Shown here one piece after another: positions 8,303 to 15,642 of a stretch of 43,522 bases of DNA. Within the stretch, counting starts at the first letter, position 1. Each line of letters begins with the position of its first letter. The stretch comes from Prolixibacteraceae bacterium (GTDB taxonomy: Bacteria > Bacteroidota > Bacteroidia > Bacteroidales > Prolixibacteraceae), in assembly GCA_016930365.1 (NCBI GenBank), contig JAFGGY010000124.1, positions 1 through 43,522 on the forward strand, given 5' to 3'. Under the pieces are notes generated by a model. The model was not told the DNA's origin and did not search any database. It was given only the letters and a program-made list of their open reading frames with translations. The position numbers and the translations under genes were made by a program.

Positions 8303-8923
8303 TTAATAGCTTTCTCTAAAAATATCGAATGTCCCGTTGATTACAGGTTTATTTACATTAGTAATTTCCTCGTCAATGGTTTTGTGTTCAATGCCTTCAA
8401 TGGTTTCAATATTGTAATAAACCAAATCGCCTGTAAAACTTCCTTTAATTCGGTCATCGGTTATTTCGGTAATGGTAACCGATAATTTTGTACCCGTTGA
8501 CCCCCATTTTGCATAGCCTCCTTCTAATTTTGATTGATAGGTGGTTTCAATAAATAACCAAAAAGCTTTTTCGCTTGATGTTTCAGGATTAAAAGTGTAG
8601 GTTTTTATACCTTCACTTGGTAGTCGCAGGTTAATTTTTTTCACTTGCGGGTGTATGTTGTTTCCCCAACCAACAATATCAATTACTTCGCCATTTCCAT
8701 CGGAGTATGTTTTAATGCTGCCATACGTACCATGTTCATCATCAGCCTGGTATTCTTTGGTTTTACGTGTTAAGGTGTGTTTTTCGCCAAATATGCCACC
8801 ACTTAAGTTTCCAATGGTTTGTATCTCAAATTCAATTACACTTGGAAGATACGATTCATCATTGTCTTTTTCGCAGGACAATAATGCAATGCAAATAGCA
8901 AAAAGGATGAGTTTAATTTTCAT
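8303..8923 (-). CDS. Unrecognised lipoprotein
   Basis: A 206-residue predicted lipoprotein: hydrophobic signal at 4-16 and lipobox LLSC with Cys17, followed by an acidic linker EKDNDES. The mature part is rich in short beta-like segments, with VSVTITEIT-type strands and a C-terminal FTGDLVYYNIET..NGTFDIFRES. That is the kind of ending seen in small Bacteroidota beta-sandwich lipoproteins, but I cannot name a family. The stop codon lies one base from the end of a MITE-like repeat (8163-8301), so any native terminator may have been displaced. The upstream neighbour on the same strand is a Crp/Fnr regulator at a distance of 79 bases. Function unknown. Confidence 0.75.
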   Translation of the reverse strand: MKIKLILFAICIALLSCEKDNDESYLPSVIEFEIQTIGNLSGGIFGEKHTLTRKTKEYQADDEHGTYGSIKTYSDGNGEVIDIVGWGNNIHPQVKKINLRLPSEGIKTYTFNPETSSEKAFWLFIETTYQSKLEGGYAKWGSTGTKLSVTITEITDDRIKGSFTGDLVYYNIETIEGIEHKTIDEEITNVNKPVINGTFDIFRESY

Positions 8924-9002
8924 AAATACCTGATTTTAATTAATTAATCACGTAAAATAAGGAAATCTCAACTACTTTTGAATTGATTGAAATCAATAAG
9001 TG

Positions 9003-9611
9003 CTACTGTTCTTTTAAATATTGAGCTTTGACCCTGCAAAAAGTTTCGGATGCCAGCCCTAAATATTGGGCAAGTAAATTTTGAGGTACTTCCTGCAAAT
9101 AACGTTGAGAATTGCTTATGGTATTCATAAAAAGTTCAAAACGCTTTAATGCACTTTTGTATTGCAATAACAATGTTCGGTGTTCGCGTTCGCTTAATTG
9201 AAATTCAAAAAGTTTTGCATAAATATAACTGAATGCATTGTTGTTTTTCAGCAGTTTATCAACATCTGATTTTTCGAGGTAAATCGTTTCAACATCGGTA
9301 ATTGCCTTTTGAATGTCTGTGCTTGGCCGGTTGTATATGTAACTGTCGAGTGAGTTAAAAAGCATTCCGGGAAGGGATATGTTTATGGTGAATACTTCTC
9401 CATCAATAAAGGTGTACAAATGAACAATTCCTGTTTTTACCAGGTTCACCCGGGTGTCTGTTTGCCCTAAGTCGATAATTGTATCATCTTTTTTGTATGA
9501 TGCTTTTTTAAGACAAGCGCCAATTAGCTCAATATCGCTTAACGAAACAGGAGCTATCTGCGAAAACAGGTTCTGAACTAATTTAATATCGGATTGTGAG
9601 AGTTCTGACAT
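9003..9611 (-). CDS. Crp/Fnr family transcriptional regulator
   Basis: A 202-residue regulator. Residues about 25-115 form a cyclic-nucleotide-binding-like beta barrel (KKDDTIIDLGQTDTRVNLVKTGIVHLYTFIDGE). It lacks the conserved Arg-Ala phosphate cassette of true cAMP receptors, so its ligand is unknown. A dimerisation helix follows around 120-150. The C-terminal helix-turn-helix is PQNLLAQYLGLASETFCRVKAQY at 175-197. There are no clustered cysteines, so no Fnr-type iron-sulphur centre. A candidate -7 element TACTTTTGT lies 20 bases upstream (9631-9639, minus strand), next to MITE copy C. The likely targets are unknown; the downstream lipoprotein gene is a candidate. Confidence 0.85.
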   Translation of the reverse strand: MSELSQSDIKLVQNLFSQIAPVSLSDIELIGACLKKASYKKDDTIIDLGQTDTRVNLVKTGIVHLYTFIDGEVFTINISLPGMLFNSLDSYIYNRPSTDIQKAITDVETIYLEKSDVDKLLKNNNAFSYIYAKLFEFQLSEREHRTLLLQYKSALKRFELFMNTISNSQRYLQEVPQNLLAQYLGLASETFCRVKAQYLKEQ

Positions 9612-9649
9612 TTAATAAAACTATTATTCTACAAAAGTAGTTAATCTAT

Positions 9650-9791
9650 ACTAATAGTTCGTTACTATTTTTTATCTCATTGACAATGTGTTGTTTGTGT
9701 TTTGATAATTTAACTTTCTAAATTACTGATATTTAATTTATTACAAAACAAAGCCTAATATCTCATGTCTATTATCTGATGTACGATTGTA
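9650..9791. repeat. MITE-like dispersed repeat, copy C (reverse orientation)
   Basis: About 142 bp, starting CTAATAGTTCGTTACTATTT and ending ATCTGATGTACGATTGTA. The interior has CATTGACAATG, TTTGTGTTTTGATAATTTAAC and TACTGATATTTAAT, the family core in reverse complement. It lies upstream of the Crp/Fnr gene, with the probable promoter at 9631-9639 just outside its edge. Confidence 0.8.
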
Positions 9792-9991
9792 TACAAAACA
9801 ATTGTATATTAGGCATGTTAATATTTCTCTTTGCACCAACCATTAATCAATGAAACAATATTATCGATCTTTTTTCAATTTTTTTAGCTTATAACGTTGA
9901 AGTTTTTCTTCGCACTTGCTGACAACTAAAGATTAAAAAAACCCTCACCAACGAAAAAAGCATCTTTAGCAGGAAAAATTCACTGAAAAAA

Positions 9992-10023
9992 TTTCTTTCA
10001 CCAGAAAAAACTATTATTTTTGC
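9992..10023 (+). promoter_or_regulatory. Candidate rpmH promoter
   Basis: The -7 element TATTTTTGC at 10015-10023 matches TANNTTTGY. TTTC at 9992-9995 lies 19 bases upstream in the -33 position, one base off TTTG. It predicts a leader of about 125 bases. The stretch 9792-9991 before it is A/T-rich with nothing else recognisable. Confidence 0.55.
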
Positions 10024-10137
10024 ACTCCGTTTTTCGGGAGTTTTAGAAAGCTGAAACCACGAAACACAAAAAAGTCAGCACGTTATGCTGCATAAGATAT
10101 TAATTTGTTGAATAAGACGATTACGGGTAAACCGTAA
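10024..10137 (+). promoter_or_regulatory. Structured rpmH leader with three hairpins
   Basis: Three short hairpins can be read: ACTCC/GGAGT at about 10024-10041 followed by TTTT, CAGCA/TGCTG at 10076-10080 and 10086-10090, and TTACGG/CCGTAA at 10121-10126 and 10132-10137. The last is 17 bases before the rpmH ATG. Autoregulation by L34 or attenuation is an inference only. Confidence 0.4.
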
Positions 10138-10154
10138 CTAAAAAATCAAATACG

Positions 10155-10313
10155 ATGAAAAGGACATTTCAACCTTCGAACAGAAAAAGAAAAAATAAGC
10201 ACGGTTTCCGCGAGAGAATGTCAACGGTTAACGGTCGCAAAGTTGTAAAAGCACGACGTGCCAAGGGAAGAAAAAAATTAACTGTTTCTGACGAGCCTCG
10301 TCACAAACGTTAA
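10155..10313 (+). CDS. rpmH: 50S ribosomal protein L34
   Basis: A 52-residue, very basic protein read directly from the bases: it starts [19 protein letters not shown] and ends DEPRHKR. The N-terminal half ([19 protein letters not shown]) and the core [18 protein letters not shown] are the universal L34 signature. L34 is the smallest protein of the large subunit and binds 23S rRNA. The C-terminal tail [10 protein letters not shown] is the short extension seen in Bacteroidota. In many bacteria rpmH sits beside dnaA and rnpA near the origin; neither is present here. A strong terminator follows at 10338-10382. Confidence 0.97.
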   Translation: MKRTFQPSNRKRKNKHGFRERMSTVNGRKVVKARRAKGRKKLTVSDEPRHKR

Positions 10314-10337
10314 GAGAGATAATAACTTTTTCATAAC

Positions 10338-10382
10338 ACACAACAAGGCGAAGAACTCCGGTTCTTTGCCTTGTTGTGTTTG
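10338..10382 (+). terminator. rpmH intrinsic terminator
   Basis: A 19-bp stem (10338-10356 with 10361-10379, one G-U pair, tetraloop TCCG) followed by T residues. Its end overlaps a GTG at 10376 that could be mistaken for the start of the nuclease gene. Confidence 0.85.
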
Positions 10383-10411
10383 TACGTATCTTATTCCTAC
10401 ATCAATCGTTT

Positions 10412-11161
10412 ATGCGCAGATTTACAGTTCTCTTACTGGTTCTTGTTTGTTTTTCGGGTTGTGTAATCCTTCACAACCATCAATCGGCAAAGCTTTACCC
10501 GAAATCAAAAACACAAGGCGAAATTGTGGTGCACCAAAACTACCGCCTGGCATATTCCGAAACCCACGAAGGAGCACTGTGGGTGCAATACAAATTAAAC
10601 GCCGACATGCTAAGCGGGCTGGCACAGCGAAAAGATAATTTCAGAAGCGACCCCAACGTTACAAGCGGATCGGCCTCGCCCGACGATTACCGAGGCTCGG
10701 GATACGATCGCGGTCATCTTTGCCCGGCAGCGTCTATGTCTTACAATCAGCATGCAATGGACGAAACTTTCTACATGTCGAACATGGCGCCACAAGTTCC
10801 AGGGCTTAATCGTGGCCGATGGAAGACCCTCGAAGAACATGAGCGGGAGTGGACAGCAAAGTATGGTAAAATGCATGTGGTTACCGGGCCTGTGTATCGG
10901 CAAATTATAGAAACCATTGGCGAAAACGAAATAGCTGTGCCGGCTCAGTACTACAAAATTATATGGAACGGCTCCGACCGCATCATTGCTTTTTTAATGC
11001 CTAACCAAAAATGCGAAAATGGCTTAAAGTGGTATGCCGTACCTGTCGATTCGGTTGAAGTGCTTACCGGTTTCAATTTTTTCAGCATCATTCCCAATAA
11101 AATTGAAAATAACATTGAAGCCATCGTCGATTTTGATTATTGGTTTTCTGAAAAAAACTAA
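10412..11161 (+). CDS. DNA/RNA non-specific endonuclease lipoprotein (beta-beta-alpha metal, NUC1 type)
   Basis: The ATG at 10412 gives 249 residues with a lipoprotein signal (hydrophobic 5-14, FSGC with Cys17). The frame is open back to a GTG at 10376, but that lies inside the rpmH terminator stem. The catalytic motif DRGHLCPA is at 99-106, with His102 as general base. The metal-binding Asn is in GLNRGRW (Asn133), preceded by MSNMAPQ. These define the Serratia/EndA-like nuclease family, which cuts single- and double-stranded DNA and RNA with Mg2+. A lipid-anchored form probably acts outside the inner membrane, in nucleic-acid scavenging or defence against external DNA. A terminator follows immediately. 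Confidence 0.92.
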   Translation: MRRFTVLLLVLVCFSGCVILHNHQSAKLYPKSKTQGEIVVHQNYRLAYSETHEGALWVQYKLNADMLSGLAQRKDNFRSDPNVTSGSASPDDYRGSGYDRGHLCPAASMSYNQHAMDETFYMSNMAPQVPGLNRGRWKTLEEHEREWTAKYGKMHVVTGPVYRQIIETIGENEIAVPAQYYKIIWNGSDRIIAFLMPNQKCENGLKWYAVPVDSVEVLTGFNFFSIIPNKIENNIEAIVDFDYWFSEKN

Positions 11162-11194
11162 AAGAGGGCTTCCTTTTTAGGCAGCCCTCTTTTG
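11161..11194 (+). terminator. Terminator after the nuclease gene
   Basis: AAAGAGGGCT (11161-11170) pairs with AGCCCTCTTT (11183-11192) and is followed by T. The stem begins at the last base of the nuclease stop codon. The A-run on the left gives weaker termination for the opposite strand, where the DUF4412 gene ends at 11220. Confidence 0.8.
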
Positions 11195-11219
11195 CACATA
11201 AAATATACTCTGTTTTTTA

Positions 11220-12173
11220 TTAGTCCATCCCAAACGAGAAACTTGATATCTCGTAATCGTTGGTTGAGAATGTGTTCTTTTTGTTCCAATCGACACTGGT
11301 AACAGTCATTATACTCGACGATTTATCCTCCTTCGAGAAATTTTCGGCACGAATAATCATGCCTTCGAAGGCGGTGGTTGAAAAATTACCAATCCACGAA
11401 ACCTCTTTCATGTTTTCATTAAAACTAACATCTTTGGTTGTCCACAGCACATCAATTTCGGTATCGGTTTCGCAACGGTACTCCTGGCATTTAAACCCGC
11501 TAATGGTTTTGGTTTTACCGGTTTTTACCGGTTTACATTCATCCTCTTCCTCATCCATACCATAGGTAAAGGCATCCAATGGCACGGTTACATTTTCAGC
11601 AATACTGTCGGGGTTATCGATATTAACCTTTGTGGCAACGCCGCTTTTTTCCCCGTTATTGTTGGTTAAAATTAACATGCAAGCGTTGCTGTTGTCTATA
11701 ATGGTTATGGCTTGTTGTCCATCGCCATTTACTACAATCATTACATCTTCGTTTTTCTCGTTAACAGCCATTACCGTTTCGACCTTCGGAGCAACTTTAC
11801 CGTCGGATTCGGTCGATTCGGTAAGGGTTACAATTTCGGATGTAAAATCATAGCTGTCTTTAAAATCGATGGCTTCGGTTGAAATTCCAATGGCACTCAT
11901 CAGTGCTGAAGCGCGTTTTGAATCGGAGCTTTTAGAGCTTGCTTGTTTTTCTTCTTGGGGTTCAACAGCAGCGGAGTCACTTTCCAGCACTTCATCAATG
12001 GCTTTATTCACCTGCTTATCTACTTCTTCCTGAACCTCTTTAGTGGCTCTCTTTTCGGCCGATCGTTCGGCTTGCCTTACTGCTTCGCGTGCCAAACGGT
12101 CGAGAAACTGTGCCTGACCCGTAACCACTGTAAACATTAACACGCTTGTTAATACTACAAATATTCTACTCAT
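11220..12173 (-). CDS. DUF4412 domain-containing exported protein
   Basis: A 317-residue protein with a Sec signal peptide (hydrophobic 4-18, probable cleavage after TGQA near 21). A charged helical and probably coiled-coil segment spans about 25-80, rich in Ala, Glu, Lys and Arg. The rest is a beta-rich domain with KTGKTKTISGFKCQEYRCETDTEIDVLWTTKD-type sequence, where two cysteines flank the ISGFKC turn. This matches the DUF4412 family of Bacteroidota, whose function is not known; members look like LolA/LolB-type lipid carriers by fold, which I state as a guess. A candidate -7 element TAACTTTGA lies at 12203-12211 on the minus strand. It stands alone between a terminator and a sensor kinase. 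Confidence 0.8.
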   Translation of the reverse strand: MSRIFVVLTSVLMFTVVTGQAQFLDRLAREAVRQAERSAEKRATKEVQEEVDKQVNKAIDEVLESDSAAVEPQEEKQASSKSSDSKRASALMSAIGISTEAIDFKDSYDFTSEIVTLTESTESDGKVAPKVETVMAVNEKNEDVMIVVNGDGQQAITIIDNSNACMLILTNNNGEKSGVATKVNIDNPDSIAENVTVPLDAFTYGMDEEEDECKPVKTGKTKTISGFKCQEYRCETDTEIDVLWTTKDVSFNENMKEVSWIGNFSTTAFEGMIIRAENFSKEDKSSSIMTVTSVDWNKKNTFSTNDYEISSFSFGMD

Positions 12174-12248
12174 TTTTAAATGGTTTTAGTTTATGAATGG
12201 CCTCAAAGTTAAGCAAAAAACAAATATCATAATGCTTGCTAACGATGT

Positions 12249-14363
12249 TTAGCCAAGAGGTATCGAAAAACTAAATGTACTACCTTTCCCTTCGTCGCTT
12301 TCGACCCAAATACGCCCTCCATGTTTTCCAACAAGTTCGTAGCAAAGCAACAAGCCCAAACCAGTACCCTCTTCATTGTAAGTTCCCTTTGTGCTTATGT
12401 TTTGGTCAATTCGAAACAAAGCCTTCTGAACCTTTTCGGATAAACCAACTCCGGTATCGGATACTGAAACAATGATTGCGTCGCCTTCATTCTTCGATGA
12501 GATTTCAATGATTCCGTTGGTGTATGAAAATTTAATGGCATTAGACACCAGGTTTCGTAACACCGTATTCAGAATTGCTTCGTCGGCATAGCATTTAACT
12601 TGCTGGCTAATGTTATTCTTAATTGAAATATGTTTCAACCCAGCTTCGTTCGACAATAACGAAACCACATTGGCGACCACGACCGATAAAGAAAATTTGT
12701 GGGGATTGAAATTAAGTCGACCGGTTTGAGCACGCGACCATTCGAGCAGGTTGGTAAGCAGGTTCATGGCTTTTTCAGACGAGTCGTATATTATTTTGGA
12801 ATAATCGGCCATTAGCTTATCCCCGGTAGCCTCGGCTTCTTCAACCAACAACCTGCTCATGCCCATAATGCTGTTAAAGGGGCTTTTTAAATCGTGCGAA
12901 ATAATGGAGAAAAATTTATCTTTAGTTGCATTAAGTTCACGCAGCCGAATGGTATTTTCATCAATTTCGTGCTCCATTCTTTTTCGTTCTTCAATGTTTC
13001 GGCTCACGCCTACTACTTCAATATTGCCATTTTTGTCATATCTAAAGCGGGTCGATATTTCAACCCAAATAACAGAACCATCGTTGCATGGTTGCTGTAT
13101 TTCGTCAATATAAAAATCGTTTTCTATTGTATTGTTAATAAAATGCCCAAGGTTTACCTCCAATGCCTTTTGAACTTTGAGGAACGAATCGGGAGTAACA
13201 GCCTGTTGCAGCGTTTCGTTCATCGCCTCTTCGGGTGTAATTCCGCGCAACAATTTTATGGCTGGGCTTATATACGTAAAACGCATGGTTTTAACATCAA
13301 GTGACCAAATCACATCTGAGGCATTTTCGGTTATCAGGCGGTATTTCTCTTCGCTTTCTTTCACCTTTGCTTCTGCATCAACTTTTACATAAGCATCGGC
13401 AACTATGTTTGCCAAAACTTTCAAAAACCCAACCTGGTAATGATTCCAGCTCTTGTAACTCCTCACGGCATCGAAACCAAAAAACCCGGTTATCCGCTCA
13501 CGCGTTACAATCGGCACCGTTAAAAGTGATTTTATTTGCTGCTGCCTAAAAATCTCCTTTTCGGTGGCTGCCTCAGACGGAAGTTTTTCGATGTCGGGAA
13601 CATTAATTGACTTTTCGTTTAGAATTTGCTGTTTCCACCAAGGGATACTATCGATTTTGAATTGCTGCATGGTTTCTTTAACCGATGGAGTTCCCAGGCT
13701 ACACCATTCGTGTGTATTGCTGAATATTTCGTAATTATTATCGAAAAAGAACACGTATGTGCGGTCAACATCGAAAAAGCTCCCGAGTTTTTGCAACATC
13801 CGTAGAATAATTTCGTCGATATTTGCCACATTTGCCTGTACAAAATCCGAAGAAATTTCGGCTACCATTTTTTGAAACTTCAGCTGATATTCAAGATTGG
13901 TCTTTGCGTCAATTCTTTCGGCAATGCGGCCAATACGCTCAGCAATTCCATTTAAAAGACTTCGTTCATCATTCAAAAAAGGCTCAAGTGTTATTTGCTG
14001 TATCTCATAGGTATATCCAATTTCGAGATATCCACTTTCGATTCCATTTACAAATATCGATGCGCGTTGCACCCATGCCCCATTCTCTCTATAATTTGAA
14101 GTTTTAAAATCGAAATCGTCCAACACCACTCTTGCATAAGCCAACGATGGATATTGCCAACCTTGAACTATATTACTGGTTAATTTCCGTAGAATTGCAG
14201 GCAGATTGTTTTCTTCAGCATCAACAAGTTGCCCTAATCGATAATAAACCTGAAGCTCTTTCAATCGTTCATTGGCATCGCGTTCTGCCTTCTCTTTTTC
14301 CAATTCAATAAGACGCTTTCTGAGTTTTTTCGTCTCATTGGTTTTATTCATTACTTCACTCAT
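12249..14363 (-). CDS. Sensor histidine kinase with GAF and PAS domains
   Basis: The ATG at 14363 gives 704 residues; an upstream TTG at 14387 is less likely. Order: a coiled N-terminal helix; a sensor-kinase-associated domain at about 40-150 (LPAILRKLTSNIVQGWQYPSLAYARVVLD); a GAF domain at about 162-327; a PAS domain at about 335-457 (NASDVIWSLDVKTMRFTYISP); then HisKA with the phospho-acceptor His490 in SIISHDLKSPFNS. The ATPase domain has the N box at about 603-613 (LVSNAIKFS), DTGVGL at 636-641 and GTGLGL at 666-671. No transmembrane helix is visible, so it senses an intracellular signal. No receiver domain and no adjacent response regulator: it is an orphan kinase. Confidence 0.93.
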   Translation of the reverse strand: MSEVMNKTNETKKLRKRLIELEKEKAERDANERLKELQVYYRLGQLVDAEENNLPAILRKLTSNIVQGWQYPSLAYARVVLDDFDFKTSNYRENGAWVQRASIFVNGIESGYLEIGYTYEIQQITLEPFLNDERSLLNGIAERIGRIAERIDAKTNLEYQLKFQKMVAEISSDFVQANVANIDEIILRMLQKLGSFFDVDRTYVFFFDNNYEIFSNTHEWCSLGTPSVKETMQQFKIDSIPWWKQQILNEKSINVPDIEKLPSEAATEKEIFRQQQIKSLLTVPIVTRERITGFFGFDAVRSYKSWNHYQVGFLKVLANIVADAYVKVDAEAKVKESEEKYRLITENASDVIWSLDVKTMRFTYISPAIKLLRGITPEEAMNETLQQAVTPDSFLKVQKALEVNLGHFINNTIENDFYIDEIQQPCNDGSVIWVEISTRFRYDKNGNIEVVGVSRNIEERKRMEHEIDENTIRLRELNATKDKFFSIISHDLKSPFNSIMGMSRLLVEEAEATGDKLMADYSKIIYDSSEKAMNLLTNLLEWSRAQTGRLNFNPHKFSLSVVVANVVSLLSNEAGLKHISIKNNISQQVKCYADEAILNTVLRNLVSNAIKFSYTNGIIEISSKNEGDAIIVSVSDTGVGLSEKVQKALFRIDQNISTKGTYNEEGTGLGLLLCYELVGKHGGRIWVESDEGKGSTFSFSIPLG

Positions 14364-14558
14364 TTCTATAAATTTCACTTTCGACAAAGAATTGGTAATT
14401 TATGAAAATGAGGCTATCAATTTTTCCAAAAAACTATACAAAATATGCTCAAACACCATGTTTTTGATGAATTTCGCCCGAAAAGGATACCGTTTCGTTT
14501 AAAAGCGTTTTCGTCTTATATGGTCTTCGGAAAAAATACAGTTATATCGCTATAGAAT

Positions 14559-14618
14559 GTTAGGTTTTTGTCCTGAGACTATCGACTCATTTGTTATGCG
14601 CTAAATATTAGCAGTTAG
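14559..14618. repeat. Fragment of the MITE-like repeat
   Basis: The run GTTAGGTTTTTGTCCTGAGACTAT, ATTTGTTATGCGCTAAATATTAGCAGTTAGA parallels the left-centre of the repeat (TTAGA, ATGAGA..AGACT, TTAATATCAGC). It directly precedes copy D. The remainder of 14364-14558 is A/T-rich with no recognised feature. Confidence 0.45.
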
Positions 14619-14619
14619 A

Positions 14620-14812
14620 ATCAATAGTACGTTAAATTTTAGTACCCCAGCCGCTATGCGGCATATTCATAGTTCTAACATTAGCGAGTTAGATAAAAGA
14701 CATGAGACAATAGACCTGTAATAAGTTGGATATCAGTAATTTATATGAACAAACATGGCAAAACACAAACAACTCGAGGTCAGCAACATAAAAAAAAGTA
14801 ACGAACTATTGG
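14620..14812. repeat. MITE-like dispersed repeat, copy D with internal module
   Basis: About 193 bp, starting ATCAATAGTACGTTAAATTT and ending AGTAACGAACTATTGG. It has the family core (GACATGAGACAATAGAC, GGATATCAGTAATTTA, CAAAACACAAACAA). An extra block of about 57 bases at 14641-14697 (AGTACCCCAG to AGATAAA) is also found in copy F. Positions 14813-14937 hold nothing recognisable. Confidence 0.8.
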
Positions 14813-14937
14813 AAATAAAACGTCGTGGAAATATATCAACTCATTATCAATGTTTTAGAAGATGCAAACAAACTATTATTTTGGTAACTTGATGTTACAA
14901 ATAAAAGGAATGAATGAGCTTTTTATTGAGCAATATA

Positions 14938-14965
14938 AGCCCCCTTTTCCGAAAGGGGGCTTTTT
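14938..14965. terminator. Intrinsic terminator beside the GNAT gene
   Basis: AGCCCCCTTT (14938-14947) pairs with AAAGGGGGCT (14952-14961), followed on the plus strand by T5. On the minus strand the stem is 8 bases after the GNAT stop codon but its U-tract (TATATT) is weak. Confidence 0.7.
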
Positions 14966-14969
14966 GAAA

Positions 14970-15422
14970 TTACTTCATCCACTCGAAAACACGATAGTGT
15001 TCGCCATCCATTCCAAGACGGGAATATACTTTCTGTGCAGCTTCGTTCGTTTTGTCAACGTACAACCTTACCCCACATAGCGTTGCATCGTTTTCGACCT
15101 TATTTTTCACATGGTTGTATAGCATTGCATAAACACCACGTTTTCGGAAATCGGGCGCAACAAAAACCGATTGAATCCATATTACGGTCCCGTTTCTCCA
15201 GTCGCTCCATTCGTATGTTGTAAATAACGAACCAACAATTGTATGGTTAACTTCAGCAACATAGTATTCACCAAGGCTCTTATCTTTCAAGGCATTCTCA
15301 ACCCCCGACATTACAGCATCAAAATCAAGCTTGTAATGTTCGGTTTCCCAAGCCATATCAACCTGAAAACGGGCAATTGTGTCCCTGTCAGCAAGTAATC
15401 CCCTACGAATATTTATTTGCAT
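14970..15422 (-). CDS. GNAT family N-acetyltransferase
   Basis: A 150-residue protein of the Gcn5-related acetyltransferase fold. It opens INIRRGLLADRDTIARFQVDMAWETE. The central strand YYVAEVNHTIVGSLF at about 53-67 is followed by the acetyl-CoA binding motif IQSVFVAPDFRKRGVYAMLYNHV at 83-105, in which RKRGVY stands for the usual Q/RxxGxG/A. The C-terminal LYVDKTNEAAQKVYSRLGM is the classic Asn-Ala-Tyr helix of the family. It transfers acetyl from acetyl-CoA to an amine; the substrate cannot be inferred. It is a single-gene unit between a terminator and a repeat-rich spacer. Confidence 0.9.
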   Translation of the reverse strand: MQINIRRGLLADRDTIARFQVDMAWETEHYKLDFDAVMSGVENALKDKSLGEYYVAEVNHTIVGSLFTTYEWSDWRNGTVIWIQSVFVAPDFRKRGVYAMLYNHVKNKVENDATLCGVRLYVDKTNEAAQKVYSRLGMDGEHYRVFEWMK

Positions 15423-15461
15423 ATTATTCTTTTATGAACAGTACATTATACATTATACTTT

Positions 15462-15502
15462 AAACATAAGACAAAAGACTTGTTTGCAATATGCTAAGTA
15501 TT
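15462..15502. repeat. Fragment of the MITE-like repeat, tandem with copy E
   Basis: ACATAAGACAAAAGACTTGTTTGCAATATGCTAAGTATT repeats the centre-left block of the element. It stands immediately before the intact copy E, a head-to-tail arrangement like the fragment preceding copy D. Confidence 0.5.
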
Positions 15503-15641
15503 TACAATAGTACGTTAGATTATAGACATGAGATATTAGACTTTTGTTTGCAATAAATTTAATATCAGCAATTTAGATAGTTAAATTATGAAAACACAGG
15601 CGACTCATTGTCAATGACTTAAAAACAATAACGAACAATTA
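15503..15641. repeat. MITE-like dispersed repeat, copy E
   Basis: About 139 bp, starting TACAATAGTACGTTAGAT and ending AATAACGAACAATTA. It contains GACATGAGATATTAGACTTT, TTAATATCAGCAATTTAG and CTCATTGTCAATGACTTAA. It is the simplest complete form in the window. It abuts the stop codon of the tryptophanase-family gene at 15643. Confidence 0.8.
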
Positions 15642-15642
15642 C

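Noticed and set aside
10376-10411. Nuclease start at GTG 10376
   Set aside because: It falls inside the rpmH terminator hairpin; the ATG at 10412 gives a clean lipoprotein signal.
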